64,000 nt of DNA, from assembly GCF_007164525.1 (NCBI RefSeq), contig NZ_AP019791.1, positions 372,001 through 436,000 of the forward strand, written 5' to 3'. A program made the translations under genes and the position numbers. The DNA is from Rubrobacter xylanophilus (lineage in GTDB: Bacteria; Actinomycetota; Rubrobacteria; Rubrobacterales; Rubrobacteraceae). Below, piece after piece: positions 8,014-16,731 of the stretch (position 1 is its first letter; every line of letters begins with the position of its first letter). Below the pieces are notes generated by a model. That model was not told the DNA's origin and did not search any database. It saw only the letters and a list, made by a program, of their open reading frames with translations.

Positions 8014-9285
8014 ATGCTGGATCTCAGGTACATCCGCGAGAACGCAGAGGCGGTGAAGAAAAACTGCGAGAATCGGGGCGTCGAGGCCGACGTGGACCTC
8101 GTCGTCGAGCTGGCCGACCGTCGCTCCGACCTCATCCAGGAGCTGGAGGGGCTCAGGGCGCGCCAGAACCAGCTGGCGAAGGCCGTCGGCAAGGAGCGCG
8201 ACGAGGAGGCCCGGACCCGCCTCATAGAGGAGTCGCGCGAGCTCAAGGGGCTCATCCCCCGGCGGGAGGAGGAGCTGCGCGGGATCGAGGAGCGGCTCAC
8301 CGAGGAGCAGCTCAAGATCCCCAACCTGACCCACCCGGAGGCCCCGTTGGGACGGGACGACTCCGAGAACGTGGAGATAAGGCGCTGGGGGGAGCCGAGG
8401 GAGTTCGGCTTCGAGCCCAGGGACCACGTGGAGCTCGGCGAGGCGCTCGGCATCATAGACTTCGACGCCGGGGCCAGGGTCACGGGGAGCAAGTTCTACT
8501 TCCTGCGTGGGGACGCGGTGCTGCTCGAGCTCGGGCTCGTCCGGTTCGCGCTCGACCTCCTGGCCGGTCGCGGCTACGAGCTCGCGATGACCCCCGATCT
8601 GGCGCGCGACAGAATGCTGCTCGGGACCGGCTTCGTTCCCCGGGGGCCGGAGACCCAGATCTACTCGATCGAGGACACCGACCTCTCCCTGATCGCCACC
8701 GCCGAGATCACGCTGGCCGGCCAGCTCGCCGACGAGATCGTGGAGGAGGGGAGCCTGCCCCGGCGCTTCGCGGGGCTCTCCCACTGCTTCCGCACCGAGG
8801 CCGGGGCCCACGGGCGGGCGAGCCGCGGCCTCTACAGGGTGCATCAGTTCACCAAGGTGGAGATGTTCGCCTTCACCACCCCCGAGCAGTCCGAGGAGAT
8901 GCACGAGGAGATGCTCTCGATAGAGGAGGAGATCTTCCGGTCTCTGGAGATCCCCTACCGGGTGGTGGACATCTGCACCGGGGACCTCGGCGCGGCGGCC
9001 TACCGGAAGTACGACGTGGAGGCCTGGATGCCGGGCCGGGGGGACTACGGGGAGGTGACCAGCACCTCCAACACCACCGATTACCAGGCGCGGCGGCTGG
9101 GGATCCGCTACCGTCCCGAGGGTGGCCGGCCGCGGCTCCTGCACACCCTCAACGGGACCGCCGTCGCCGTGAGCCGGACCATGATCGCCCTGCTGGAGAA
9201 CCACCAGCGGGAGGACGGCTCGGTGGTCCTGCCGGAGGTTCTGGCGCCCTACGTGGGCCGGGAGGTCATCGGGCCGCCCAGGTAG
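8014..9285 (+). CDS. serS: seryl-tRNA synthetase
   Basis: Class II synthetase charging tRNA-Ser. The 423-residue length is standard. The N-terminal 110 residues form the long antiparallel coiled-coil arm that grips the tRNA extra arm (MLDLRYIRENAEAVKKN...). Motif 2 is seen in SHCFRTEAGAHGRASRGLYRVHQFTKVEMF and motif 3 in LNGTAVAVSRTMIALLEN. The ATG at 8014 is preceded by AGGAGAGG. A -10-like TAGGAT at 7967-7972 may be its own promoter inside the end of the methyltransferase gene. No T-box leader is present in the short upstream gap. Confidence 0.96.
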   Translation: MLDLRYIRENAEAVKKNCENRGVEADVDLVVELADRRSDLIQELEGLRARQNQLAKAVGKERDEEARTRLIEESRELKGLIPRREEELRGIEERLTEEQLKIPNLTHPEAPLGRDDSENVEIRRWGEPREFGFEPRDHVELGEALGIIDFDAGARVTGSKFYFLRGDAVLLELGLVRFALDLLAGRGYELAMTPDLARDRMLLGTGFVPRGPETQIYSIEDTDLSLIATAEITLAGQLADEIVEEGSLPRRFAGLSHCFRTEAGAHGRASRGLYRVHQFTKVEMFAFTTPEQSEEMHEEMLSIEEEIFRSLEIPYRVVDICTGDLGAAAYRKYDVEAWMPGRGDYGEVTSTSNTTDYQARRLGIRYRPEGGRPRLLHTLNGTAVAVSRTMIALLENHQREDGSVVLPEVLAPYVGREVIGPPR

Positions 9286-9336
9286 CCGGTTCCGTCGTCT
9301 GCCCGCGCGCAAAGAAGGAGAGGAGTTTCAGTACGG

Positions 9337-10767
9337 ATGACCGAGGCGGTCGAGCGACTCACCAAGAAGAGCGAGGACTCCAGCAAGTGGTACCTGCAGC
9401 TCGTCAGGATGGCGAAGCTCGCGGACTACGGGCCCGTGCGCGGGACTTTCGCCATAAGGCCCTACGGCTTTGCCATCTGGGAGCGCATCCAGCAAGACCT
9501 CGACGCCCGTTTCAAGGCCACCGGGCATCAGAACGCCTACTTCCCGCTCCTGATCCCCGAGAGCTACCTGATGAAGGAGGCCGAGCACGTCGAGGGCTTC
9601 GCCCCCGAGTGCGCCTGGGTGACGGTGGGCGGCGACGACGAGCTCGAGGAGCGCCTCGCCATAAGGCCCACCTCCGAGAGCATCATCTGCGACTTCTACC
9701 GCAAGTGGATCCACAGCTACCGCGATCTCCCGGTGCTCATCAACCAGTGGTGCAACGTGCTGCGCTGGGAGATGGTCACCCGCCCCTTCCTGCGCACCGC
9801 GGAGTTCCTCTGGCAGGAGGGACACACCGTCCACGCGACCGCCGAGGAGGCGCGCGAGGAGGCCCTCAGGATGCTGAACGTCTACCGCGACTGCTTCTAC
9901 GAGGTGCTCGCCATCCCGGTGCTCACCGGGATGAAGAGCCCCTCCGAGCGGTTCGCAGGAGCCGTCGAGACCTTCACCTGCGAGGGGCTGATGGGCGACG
10001 GGCGGGCCTTGCAGGCGGCCACGAGCCACGACCTGGGGCAGAACTTCGCCCGCGCCTTCGACATCACCTTCCTGGACGAGAACCAGGAGCGGGTGCACCC
10101 CTACCAGACCTCCTGGGGCTTCTCGACCCGTACGATCGGCGCCCTGATCCTGGTGCACGGTGACGACAGGGGCCTCAGGCTTCCGCCGAAGCTCGCGCCG
10201 ACGCAGGTGGTGATCGTCCCGATCTGGCGCGGCAAGAGCAAGGGGGAGGTCCGGCGGGAGGCCGAGGCGCTCCACCGCGAGCTCGTGGAGGCCGGGCTGC
10301 GGGTGGAGGCCGACCTGGACGAGGAGCACTCGCCCGGCTGGAAGTTCAACGAGCACGAGCTGCGGGGCGTGCCGGTGCGGGTGGAGCTCGGGCCGAAGGA
10401 CATCGAGAAGGGGCAGGCGGTCTTCGTGCGCCGGGATACAGGCGAGAAGGAGTTCGTGGAGCGGCGGGTAGCCGCCCGCCGGCTGATCGAGCTGATGGAC
10501 GAGATCCAGAGCAACATGCTCCGGCAGGCCGAGGCCTTCCGCGACGAGAACACCCGCCGCGCCGAGACCTACGAGGAGTTCAGGGAGATAATCGAGGAGA
10601 AGCGGGGCTTCGTCGTGGCTCCCTGGGACGGAACCGAGGAGACCGAACAGAAGATAAAGGAGGAGACCAAGGCCACCATCCGCCTGCTCCCCTTCGAGCG
10701 TGAGGAGGGCAAAGACCTCATCTCCGGCAGGCCCGGCAAGACCGCGATCTTCGCCCGCGCCTACTGA
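9337..10767 (+). CDS. proS: prolyl-tRNA synthetase, archaeal/eukaryal-type short form
   Basis: Charges tRNA-Pro. At 476 residues it lacks the INS editing domain of the long bacterial form and matches the short type shared with archaea, Thermus and eukaryotes. Visible features: FAIRPYGFAIWERIQ, motif 2 in NVLRWEMVTRPFLRTAEFLWQEGHTVHAT, TSWGFSTRTIGALILVHGDDRGLRLPP (motif 3), an anticodon-binding domain from about 285, and the type-specific C-terminal domain ending in a free Tyr (FARAY). ATG 9337 follows AAGGAGAGG. It lies 51 nt after serS, probably in the same transcript. Confidence 0.96.
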   Translation: MTEAVERLTKKSEDSSKWYLQLVRMAKLADYGPVRGTFAIRPYGFAIWERIQQDLDARFKATGHQNAYFPLLIPESYLMKEAEHVEGFAPECAWVTVGGDDELEERLAIRPTSESIICDFYRKWIHSYRDLPVLINQWCNVLRWEMVTRPFLRTAEFLWQEGHTVHATAEEAREEALRMLNVYRDCFYEVLAIPVLTGMKSPSERFAGAVETFTCEGLMGDGRALQAATSHDLGQNFARAFDITFLDENQERVHPYQTSWGFSTRTIGALILVHGDDRGLRLPPKLAPTQVVIVPIWRGKSKGEVRREAEALHRELVEAGLRVEADLDEEHSPGWKFNEHELRGVPVRVELGPKDIEKGQAVFVRRDTGEKEFVERRVAARRLIELMDEIQSNMLRQAEAFRDENTRRAETYEEFREIIEEKRGFVVAPWDGTEETEQKIKEETKATIRLLPFEREEGKDLISGRPGKTAIFARAY

Positions 10768-10796
10768 GCGGGGGCCGCGCCCTCCGTACCTCGTCG

Positions 10797-10825
10797 TTGA
10801 CCGGGCCGACCCGGGGGACTAGGAT
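10797..10825 (+). promoter_or_regulatory. sigma-70-type promoter of the secreted-protein gene
   Basis: TTGACC (10797-10802), a 17-base spacer, and TAGGAT (10820-10825). Both elements are close to the housekeeping consensus. Transcription would start near 10832, leaving a leader of about 30 nt that carries GGGAGGGG before the GTG at 10864. Confidence 0.65.
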
Positions 10826-10863
10826 GCCCTGAGGGGCGCCGGACGGACTAGGGAGGGGCGGAC

Positions 10864-11787
10864 GTGGCGTTCTTGTGGAGGGGAAGGGCGGGTGCTCTTC
10901 TGGCCGGCCTGCTGTTGTCTTCTGCGTTGCTCGCCGCTCTCGGCGCGCGCTCTCCCGGGGCGGAGGAGCGAGGGAGCGCCGGGCCGCCGCCCGGCAAGCC
11001 GGTCTTCTCTCTTTTCCTCTCCGATCCGGAGAACGTCCGGGATTTCCGAGAGGAGTTCGCTCTGGACCGGCGGCAGATGGGGCGGGTGCTCGGGGCCGTC
11101 CGGCGGGAGGAGGCGGCGCTCGGGAGGCTGCAGGCCGAGAGCGAGCGGCTCGTCTCGGCCGCCGGGGAGGTGCCGGTGGAGAGGATCCGGGACCACATAG
11201 CCCGCTCCGGCTACAACACCCGGGTTCGGGCGGTCGTGGAGGCCACCCGGGCGGAGATCCTGGCCCACCTTCCGCCGGGGAGCGGCGAGGGGCTCGACGG
11301 CTGGGTGGAGCGCGAATGGTCGGTCGAACGCCGGCGGGCCCGGGCGGAGAGCACCCACTGGCTCGCCTCGACCGGGGTCACCTGCCGGGTGTACGCCACC
11401 TGGTACCGGGGACACACGAGGTACGAGGTGGCTCTCCCGCACCAGAAGCTCAAGTTCGACGGCGGCTACCGGGTCAGGATCTCGCACCAGGGACGGAGCG
11501 CCTGGGCGCCGGTGAAGGAGGTCGGGCCCTGGAACACCCGGGACAACTACTGGCAGTCTCGGAGGTACCGCGACATGTGGGACGACCTCCCCCGCTGCGT
11601 CCCCGAGGCCCAGGCCGCCTACTTCGAAGACTACAACGGCGGCAAGGACCAGTTCGGCCGCGAGGTCCTCAACCCGGCGGGGGTGGACCTCACCCTGGCC
11701 GTGGCCGGCAGGATGGGCATCAAGCGCAAGCTGCAGAACCGCGGTGTGATCCGGGTCTACGTCCACTACCCATGGGTGCAGCGTTAG
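10864..11787 (+). CDS. secreted protein of unknown function, possible double-psi beta-barrel C-terminus
   Basis: A 307-residue protein with a signal peptide or signal anchor (residues 8-30, LLAGLLLSSALLAALGARS), a charged helical middle (about 55-160) and a C-terminal domain with STGVTCRVYATWYRGHTRYEVALPHQ, KEVGPWNTRDNYWQ and VLNPAGVDLTLAVAGRMGI. The V-GPW--RDN--W plus final VDL-xx-A pattern recalls RlpA/expansin-like double-psi beta-barrels that act on cell walls, but the match is by eye only and no catalytic Asp is certain. It stands alone between proS and the SAM riboswitch and has its own promoter. Confidence 0.72.
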   Translation: MAFLWRGRAGALLAGLLLSSALLAALGARSPGAEERGSAGPPPGKPVFSLFLSDPENVRDFREEFALDRRQMGRVLGAVRREEAALGRLQAESERLVSAAGEVPVERIRDHIARSGYNTRVRAVVEATRAEILAHLPPGSGEGLDGWVEREWSVERRRARAESTHWLASTGVTCRVYATWYRGHTRYEVALPHQKLKFDGGYRVRISHQGRSAWAPVKEVGPWNTRDNYWQSRRYRDMWDDLPRCVPEAQAAYFEDYNGGKDQFGREVLNPAGVDLTLAVAGRMGIKRKLQNRGVIRVYVHYPWVQR

Positions 11788-11796
11788 GCGGTCTCC

Positions 11797-11826
11797 TTGA
11801 CGCGGCCGGCGGGCGTGGTTTAGGAT
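11797..11826 (+). promoter_or_regulatory. promoter of the SAM-riboswitch/metX operon
   Basis: TTGACG (11797-11802), an 18-base spacer and TAGGAT (11821-11826). Transcription would begin at about 11833, just before the riboswitch aptamer. The -10 is identical to that of the preceding secreted-protein gene. Confidence 0.65.
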
Positions 11827-11845
11827 TGCAGACCTAGCGCGAACC

Positions 11846-11960
11846 CGCATCGAGAGCGGTGGAGGGAACTGGCCCAGCGAAGCCGCGGCAACCGGCGGGG
11901 GTTCTGTACCCTCGTGAGGTGCCAATTCCAGCAGGTCCCTCCGGGGACCTGAAAGATGTG
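11846..11960 (+). ncRNA. SAM-I (S-box) riboswitch aptamer
   Basis: The core matches the SAM-I consensus: GAGAGCGGTGGAGGGAACTG, GGCCCAGCGAAGCC, GCGGCAACC, the GAGGTGCCAATTCCAGCAGG segment, and a closing GAAAGATG. P1 is formed by CGCATC (11846-11851) with GATGTG (11955-11960). S-adenosylmethionine binding would lower expression of the downstream metX-lysC-hom-asd genes. The expression platform (11961-12035) holds a second stem GGTTGCG/CGCGACC (about 11995-12023) just before the AAAGGAGG ribosome site at 12025-12032. No U-run follows, which suggests control of translation rather than termination; that is inference. Confidence 0.93.
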
Positions 11961-12049
11961 GGGGAGAGCCTGAGATACGGCCTCTTCCGGAGCGGGTTGC
12001 GCGTAAGGGCGTAAAACGCGACCGAAAGGAGGCTGTATTACTGCAGAGT

Positions 12050-13192
12050 ATGACACCAGTCCGGGGGGCCGGGGCTAGTCAGGCGGCCCCGGCCCGCTCG
12101 GACAGACGCTTCTGCCGCATAGGCTCGTTCGAGCCGGAACTCGGCGGCTTTCTGGAAGAGGTCACCCTCGCCTACGAGACGTGGGGCGAGCTCGACGCTT
12201 CGGGGACGAACGCCGTTCTGGTGGTGCACGCCCTTACGGGCGACTCGCACGCCGCGGGGGCGCCGGACGCCCGCTACAAGCGCGGCGGCTGGTGGGATCC
12301 GGTGATCGGGCCGGGCCGCCTCATAGACACCGAGCGGTACTTCGTGGTGTGCTCCAACGTGCTCGGCGGCTGCTCCGGGAGCACGGGGCCGGCCTCGCGG
12401 GATCCCGGCACCGGGCGCCCCTACGCGATGCGCTTCCCCGTGGTCACCATCCGGGACATGGTGCGGGCGCAGCGGCGGCTGCTGGAGAGCCTCGGGGTGC
12501 GGCGGCTCTCGCTGGTCATAGGGGGCTCCATCGGCGGTCAGCAGGCGCTGGAATGGGCGGTTGAGTTTCCCGATTTCGTCGAGCGCGCGGTGCCCATCGC
12601 CGCCACGGATGCTCTGGGCCCGCAGGGGTTGGGGATGAGCGAGATCGGGCGTCGGGCCATCATGGCCGACCCCGACTGGCAGGGTGGCGACTACTACGGC
12701 ACCGGCCGCAGCCCCGAGCGGGGGCTGGCGATAGCCCGGATGGCGGGGATGATGACCTACCAGAGCGCCGAGGGGCAGTGGCGGCGCTTCGGGCGGCGAC
12801 CTGCCAGCCGGGAGCCGCTGTACCCCGAGTTCGGCGGCTGCTTCGACATCGAGCGCTACCTGCACTACCAGGGACGGGATCTGGTGCGCCGCTTCGACGC
12901 CAACTCCTACCTGTACCTGCTGCGGGCGATGGACCTCTACGACGTGGCGGCCGGTTACGGATCCGTGGAGGAGGCCTTCTCTCGGGTCCGGGCGAAGATG
13001 CTGTTCGTGGGGATCTCCAGCGACTGGCTGTTCCCTGCTGCGGAGGTGCGCCGGACGGCCGAGCGGGCCGCCGCCGCCGGTGCCGACGCCGGTTACGCCG
13101 AGATCAAGTCGCTCAACGGCCACGACGCGTTCCTGAAGGACTGGGATCTGCTGCGGGCCGCCATCGAGCCGTTTCTTCCGGAGAGGAGGTGA
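12050..13192 (+). CDS. metX: homoserine O-acyltransferase (MetX type)
   Basis: Acylates homoserine, normally with acetyl-CoA, the first committed step to methionine. A 380-residue alpha/beta hydrolase. Nucleophile Ser160 is in GGSIGGQQALEW; the Asp of SSDWLFP and the His of NGHDAFL complete the triad. NVLGGCSGSTGPAS is the family signature. Some MetX members use succinyl-CoA, which cannot be excluded by eye. The AAAGGAGG site ends 17 nt before ATG 12050, which is long; an in-frame CTG at 12041 would have 8-nt spacing and might be the true start. It lies directly under the SAM-I riboswitch, fitting its pathway. Confidence 0.93.
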   Translation: MTPVRGAGASQAAPARSDRRFCRIGSFEPELGGFLEEVTLAYETWGELDASGTNAVLVVHALTGDSHAAGAPDARYKRGGWWDPVIGPGRLIDTERYFVVCSNVLGGCSGSTGPASRDPGTGRPYAMRFPVVTIRDMVRAQRRLLESLGVRRLSLVIGGSIGGQQALEWAVEFPDFVERAVPIAATDALGPQGLGMSEIGRRAIMADPDWQGGDYYGTGRSPERGLAIARMAGMMTYQSAEGQWRRFGRRPASREPLYPEFGGCFDIERYLHYQGRDLVRRFDANSYLYLLRAMDLYDVAAGYGSVEEAFSRVRAKMLFVGISSDWLFPAAEVRRTAERAAAAGADAGYAEIKSLNGHDAFLKDWDLLRAAIEPFLPERR

Positions 13193-13291
13193 TCGGGTGA
13201 AGCGCGGGAGGGCCGCCTCCTCCGGGCGAACTACCAGCGCGTCCTGCCAGCTCTGAGGACGTGTAGGGAAGCCCGGAAAGGAGAGCTAAGA

Positions 13292-14572
13292 GTGTCTGGC
13301 GTAAGCCCCCTGGTGATCAAGTTCGGAGGCACCTCGGTCGGCAACGGCGAGGGCTTCGTCCGCGCCGCGCGGATCGTTTCCGGCGCCGCCGGAGAGCGCC
13401 CGGTGGCGGTGGTGGTCTCGGCGATGAGCGGCGTGACCGACGCCCTGATCGGCGCCGCCGGGACATCTGCCGGCACCCGAACCACCATCCGGGGTCGCGT
13501 GCGCGCTCTTTGCCGGGAGCTCGCCGGGCGGCACCTGCGGGCGGCCCGCCACGCCGTCGGCCGCGAGTTCCTGCCGGAGGTGGAGGGCCGCCTCCTCTCG
13601 CTGCTGGATCGGCTCGAGGATGGTCTCCTCGGCGGCTCGCTCCCCGGAGAGGGGCGGAGGGCCGAGATAGCCGTCTACGGCGAGCGGCTCTCCGCCGAGA
13701 TCCTCGCCGGGACCCTCTGCTCCGCGGGCGTGCCCGCCGCCGTCTCCCCCGACCCGATAGCCACCGGCTTCGGACCGGAGGGGGCCGAGGTGCTTCCCCG
13801 GGAGACGGGGGAGCGATGTTCGTGCCACGTGCGGCCGCTCTTGGATGAAGGCCTCGTGGCGGTGGTGCCCGGCTACGTGGGGCGCTCGCCGGACGGGGCC
13901 GTTACCACGCTCGGGCGGGGGGGATCGGACCTTTCGGCCACCGCGCTCGGGCGGGGGCTCGGGGCGGGTGAGGTCTGGATCATGACGGACGTCGACGGGG
14001 TGCTCGACGCCGACCCGCGGCTCGTGCCCGGCGCCGCCACGCTTCCCCGGCTCTCCTACCGGGAGGCCGGCGCCTTCGCCGCGCTCGGCGCGGAGGTGCT
14101 CCACCCCAGGACCATGGAGCCCGCCGCCGCGGCAGGCATGGAGGTGCTCGTCCGGAACACCTTCGACCCCGAGGCCCCCGGGACCCGCATCTCTGCCCGC
14201 GAGTGCGGGCCCGGGCTCAGGGCCCTGGCGCTGTGTCGGGGGCTCTCGATGGAGCCGCTAGAGGCCCTCGATGGCCGCTTCGGGGAGGTCTTCTGTCTGT
14301 TGGGGGTGGACGTCTACGGGACGCGGGCTCTGGTGAGGCGCCCCTCCGGGAGCGCGGCGGCCATCGTCGGCGTGGGCTCCCCGGGGGACGAGGAGCTCGT
14401 GCGCGGGCTGCGGGGGCTGCATCGGGTCGGCATCCGACCCCTGTGGGCCGGCAACACCGCCGCGGGCCTCACCTTCGTCGTCGCCGAATCCCGTGCCGAG
14501 GAGGCGCTGCGCGAGCTGCACGCGGCCCTGCTGCGCCGCCGGGAGGCCCTCGCCGGGGAGGCCGTGGCGTGA
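13292..14572 (+). CDS. lysC: aspartate kinase
   Basis: Phosphorylates aspartate, entering the Lys/Thr/Met pathway. The 426-residue protein starts VIKFGGTSVGNGE, has VVVSAMSGVTDALI, the TTLGRGGSDLSATALG phosphate-binding motif and WIMTDVDGVLDADPR. The kinase domain covers about 1-300; the ACT-type regulatory part (about 310-420) includes AAIVGVGSPGDEELVRGL and AGLTFVVAESRAEEALRELHAAL, so feedback control by an amino acid is likely. GTG 13292 follows AAAGGAGAG. The 99-nt gap after metX shows no clear promoter or hairpin. Its stop overlaps the hom start. Confidence 0.92.
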   Translation: MSGVSPLVIKFGGTSVGNGEGFVRAARIVSGAAGERPVAVVVSAMSGVTDALIGAAGTSAGTRTTIRGRVRALCRELAGRHLRAARHAVGREFLPEVEGRLLSLLDRLEDGLLGGSLPGEGRRAEIAVYGERLSAEILAGTLCSAGVPAAVSPDPIATGFGPEGAEVLPRETGERCSCHVRPLLDEGLVAVVPGYVGRSPDGAVTTLGRGGSDLSATALGRGLGAGEVWIMTDVDGVLDADPRLVPGAATLPRLSYREAGAFAALGAEVLHPRTMEPAAAAGMEVLVRNTFDPEAPGTRISARECGPGLRALALCRGLSMEPLEALDGRFGEVFCLLGVDVYGTRALVRRPSGSAAAIVGVGSPGDEELVRGLRGLHRVGIRPLWAGNTAAGLTFVVAESRAEEALRELHAALLRRREALAGEAVA

Positions 14573-15648
14573 AGCGGGTGGAGCTGGTCCAGCTCGGCGT
14601 GGGGCACGTAGGGCGGGCGGTGGCCCAGATCGTGCTCGAGGAGCGCAAGCGCTGGCAGGAGAGGTTCGGGATCGACATCTCCTACCGGGCCGTCGCCGAC
14701 ACCTCCGGGGCGCTGTGGGGAGAGGATCTGCTGCCGCAGGCCATAAGGCTCAAGGAGTCCGGGGGCAGGCTCTCCGAGCTCGGCGCCGAGCCGACCGAGG
14801 AGGTGCTCGGGGCCGCGCCCGGCCCGGGAGTCGTCCGGGTGCTCGTCGACGCGGCGGCCGGGGAGGGGACCTACGACCTCGACTTGCTCGGGGTGCGCGG
14901 CGGCTCCTCGCTCGTCCTGTGCAACAAGGGGCCGATCTCCGGGAGCACCGCGCGCTACGAGGAGCTCGTCGGCGGGGGACCGGAGAGGCTCCGGTACGAG
15001 GCCACCGTGGGGGCCGGGGTGCCCGTGCTCTCGACCATAGAGGCGTTGCAGGCCTCCGGCGACGACATCCTGGAGATACAGGCCAGCCCGAGCGGGACGC
15101 TGGGCTTCATCATGAGCGGGGTGGAGGAGGGGAGGCCCTTCTCCGAGGTCGTGCGGGAGGCCGCCGGGCTTCACTACACCGAGCCGGACCCTCGCGACGA
15201 CCTCTCCGGGCTGGACGTCGCCCGCAAGGCCCTCATCCTGGCCCGCAAGATCGGCCGCCGGCTGGAGCCCGAGGAGGTCCCCTACGAGTCGCTGGTCCCG
15301 GAGGAGCTGCGGGGGGTCTCCGTGGACGAGTTCATGGAGCGCCTCTCCGAGTTCGACGAAGCCTTCGCCGCCCGGCTCTCCTCCGTCAGGCCGGGGTACG
15401 TGCTGCGCTACCTGGCCCGGATCCCGAAGGAGGGGCCGGTGGAGGTCGGGCTGCGGGAGGTCCCGGCCGCGGGTTGTTTCGGCTCCAGAAACGGCGTGGA
15501 GAACGTGTTCAACTTCCGTACGCGGCGCTACTCTGATGTTACCCTTACCATCTCCGGGCCGGGAGCGGGGCCGGAGCGCACCGCAAGCGGCGTGGTGTGT
15601 GACCTGCTGGACCTGGCCCGCAGGGCGGCCGAGAGAAACGGGGGGTAA
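14569..15648 (+). CDS. hom: homoserine dehydrogenase
   Basis: Reduces aspartate semialdehyde to homoserine with NAD(P)H. The 359-residue protein has a Rossmann N-terminus (LVQLGVGHVGRAVAQ), the LVLCNKGPIS segment, YEATVGAGVPVLSTIEAL, and SPSGTLGFIMSGVEEGRPFSE followed by ADP-like YTEPDPRDDLSGLDVARKALILARK, the catalytic Lys/Asp region. It lacks the C-terminal ACT domain of the long bacterial form, so allosteric control by threonine at that domain is not expected. GTG 14569 overlaps the lysC stop by four bases, implying coupled translation in the riboswitch-controlled operon. Confidence 0.92.
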   Translation: MKRVELVQLGVGHVGRAVAQIVLEERKRWQERFGIDISYRAVADTSGALWGEDLLPQAIRLKESGGRLSELGAEPTEEVLGAAPGPGVVRVLVDAAAGEGTYDLDLLGVRGGSSLVLCNKGPISGSTARYEELVGGGPERLRYEATVGAGVPVLSTIEALQASGDDILEIQASPSGTLGFIMSGVEEGRPFSEVVREAAGLHYTEPDPRDDLSGLDVARKALILARKIGRRLEPEEVPYESLVPEELRGVSVDEFMERLSEFDEAFAARLSSVRPGYVLRYLARIPKEGPVEVGLREVPAAGCFGSRNGVENVFNFRTRRYSDVTLTISGPGAGPERTASGVVCDLLDLARRAAERNGG

Positions 15649-15654
15649 GAGAAC

Positions 15655-16629
15655 TTGCATACCAAGGACGGATACAGCGTCGTTGTGGTGGGCGCCGGGC
15701 TCGTCGGGGAGCGGCTGGTCTCCGAGCTGCGGCGCCGGAGGTTCCCGTTCCGGGAGCTGCGGGTGCTGGCGCGCAGCTCCCGCAGGGCCATCCTGGACGG
15801 GGAGGAGTTCGAGATCGGGGTGGCCGAACCCGGGGCCTTCGAAGGGGTGGACTTCGCCTTCTTCGCCGGCACCGAAGGGGAGAAGGGGGCCGCGGTCCGG
15901 CTGGCCCGGGAGGCGATCTCCCGCGGGGCCACGGTCATAGACAACGGCAGCGACTTCCGCCTGGATCCAGGGGTGCCGCTGGTGGTCCCGGAGGTCAACG
16001 CCCGGGCGCTGGAGGAGCACGAGGGGCTCATCGCCAACCCCAACTGCTCCACCATCCAGATGGTGGTGACGCTGGCGCCGCTCGCCCGCCGTTTCGGGCT
16101 CCGTAAGGTGGTGGTCTCGACCTACCAGGCGGTCTCCGGCGCCGGGCGGGGCGGGGTCGAGGCGCTCCAGAGCGGCGCCGGCGAGGCCTTCCCCAAGCCC
16201 ATAGCCGGCAACGCCATCCCGCTCATAGGCTCCGTCGGCGAGGACGGCTACACGAGCGAGGAGCGGAAGATGCGCGAGGAGTCGCGCAAGATCCTCTCCA
16301 TGCCCGACCTCCCGGTCTACGCCACTGCGGTGCGCATCCCGGTGCACACCGGACACTCGGAGAGCATCTACGTGGAGCTGGAGCGGGAGGCGAGCCCGGA
16401 GGAGGTGCTCGCGGCCTTCGAGGAGGCCTCGGGGGTCTCCTTCTCCGGCGACCCACAGGACTTCCCCACCCCACTGGAGGCCGCCGGAGAGCCGGAGACC
16501 TTCGTGGGCCGGGTGCGGGTCGAGGGCGATAGGGTGAGCTACTGGTGCGTGGCGGACAATTTGCTCAAGGGAGCGGCCACCAACGCGGTGCAGATAGCCG
16601 AGACGCTCGTCGGGGCGAGGGTCTCTTAG
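15655..16629 (+). CDS. asd: aspartate-semialdehyde dehydrogenase
   Basis: Converts aspartyl phosphate to aspartate semialdehyde. 324 residues. The dinucleotide-binding start is SVVVVGAGLVGERLVSEL; the catalytic Cys lies in LIANPNCSTIQMVV; the active-site His in VRIPVHTGHSESIYVELE. TYQAVSGAGRGGVEAL and VIDNGSDFRLDPGVPLVVPEVN are family hallmarks. The start is TTG at 15655, 6 nt after the hom stop. Last gene of metX-lysC-hom-asd; the order in the operon is not the order of the reactions. Confidence 0.94.
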   Translation: MHTKDGYSVVVVGAGLVGERLVSELRRRRFPFRELRVLARSSRRAILDGEEFEIGVAEPGAFEGVDFAFFAGTEGEKGAAVRLAREAISRGATVIDNGSDFRLDPGVPLVVPEVNARALEEHEGLIANPNCSTIQMVVTLAPLARRFGLRKVVVSTYQAVSGAGRGGVEALQSGAGEAFPKPIAGNAIPLIGSVGEDGYTSEERKMREESRKILSMPDLPVYATAVRIPVHTGHSESIYVELEREASPEEVLAAFEEASGVSFSGDPQDFPTPLEAAGEPETFVGRVRVEGDRVSYWCVADNLLKGAATNAVQIAETLVGARVS

Positions 16630-16731
16630 GAGCCGCTCGGCGGCTTCCCCGTCCGTCGCGGGGATGGTGCTACACTTCCAGCAACGGAGCGCACGCAGCT
16701 CTGTGTGGGCCAGTAGCGAGAGGGGAGTCCG

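Noticed and set aside
13193-13291. Possible second regulatory RNA between metX and lysC
   Set aside because: The 99-base gap has no conserved riboswitch core and no convincing stem; only the AAAGGAGAG ribosome site is clear.
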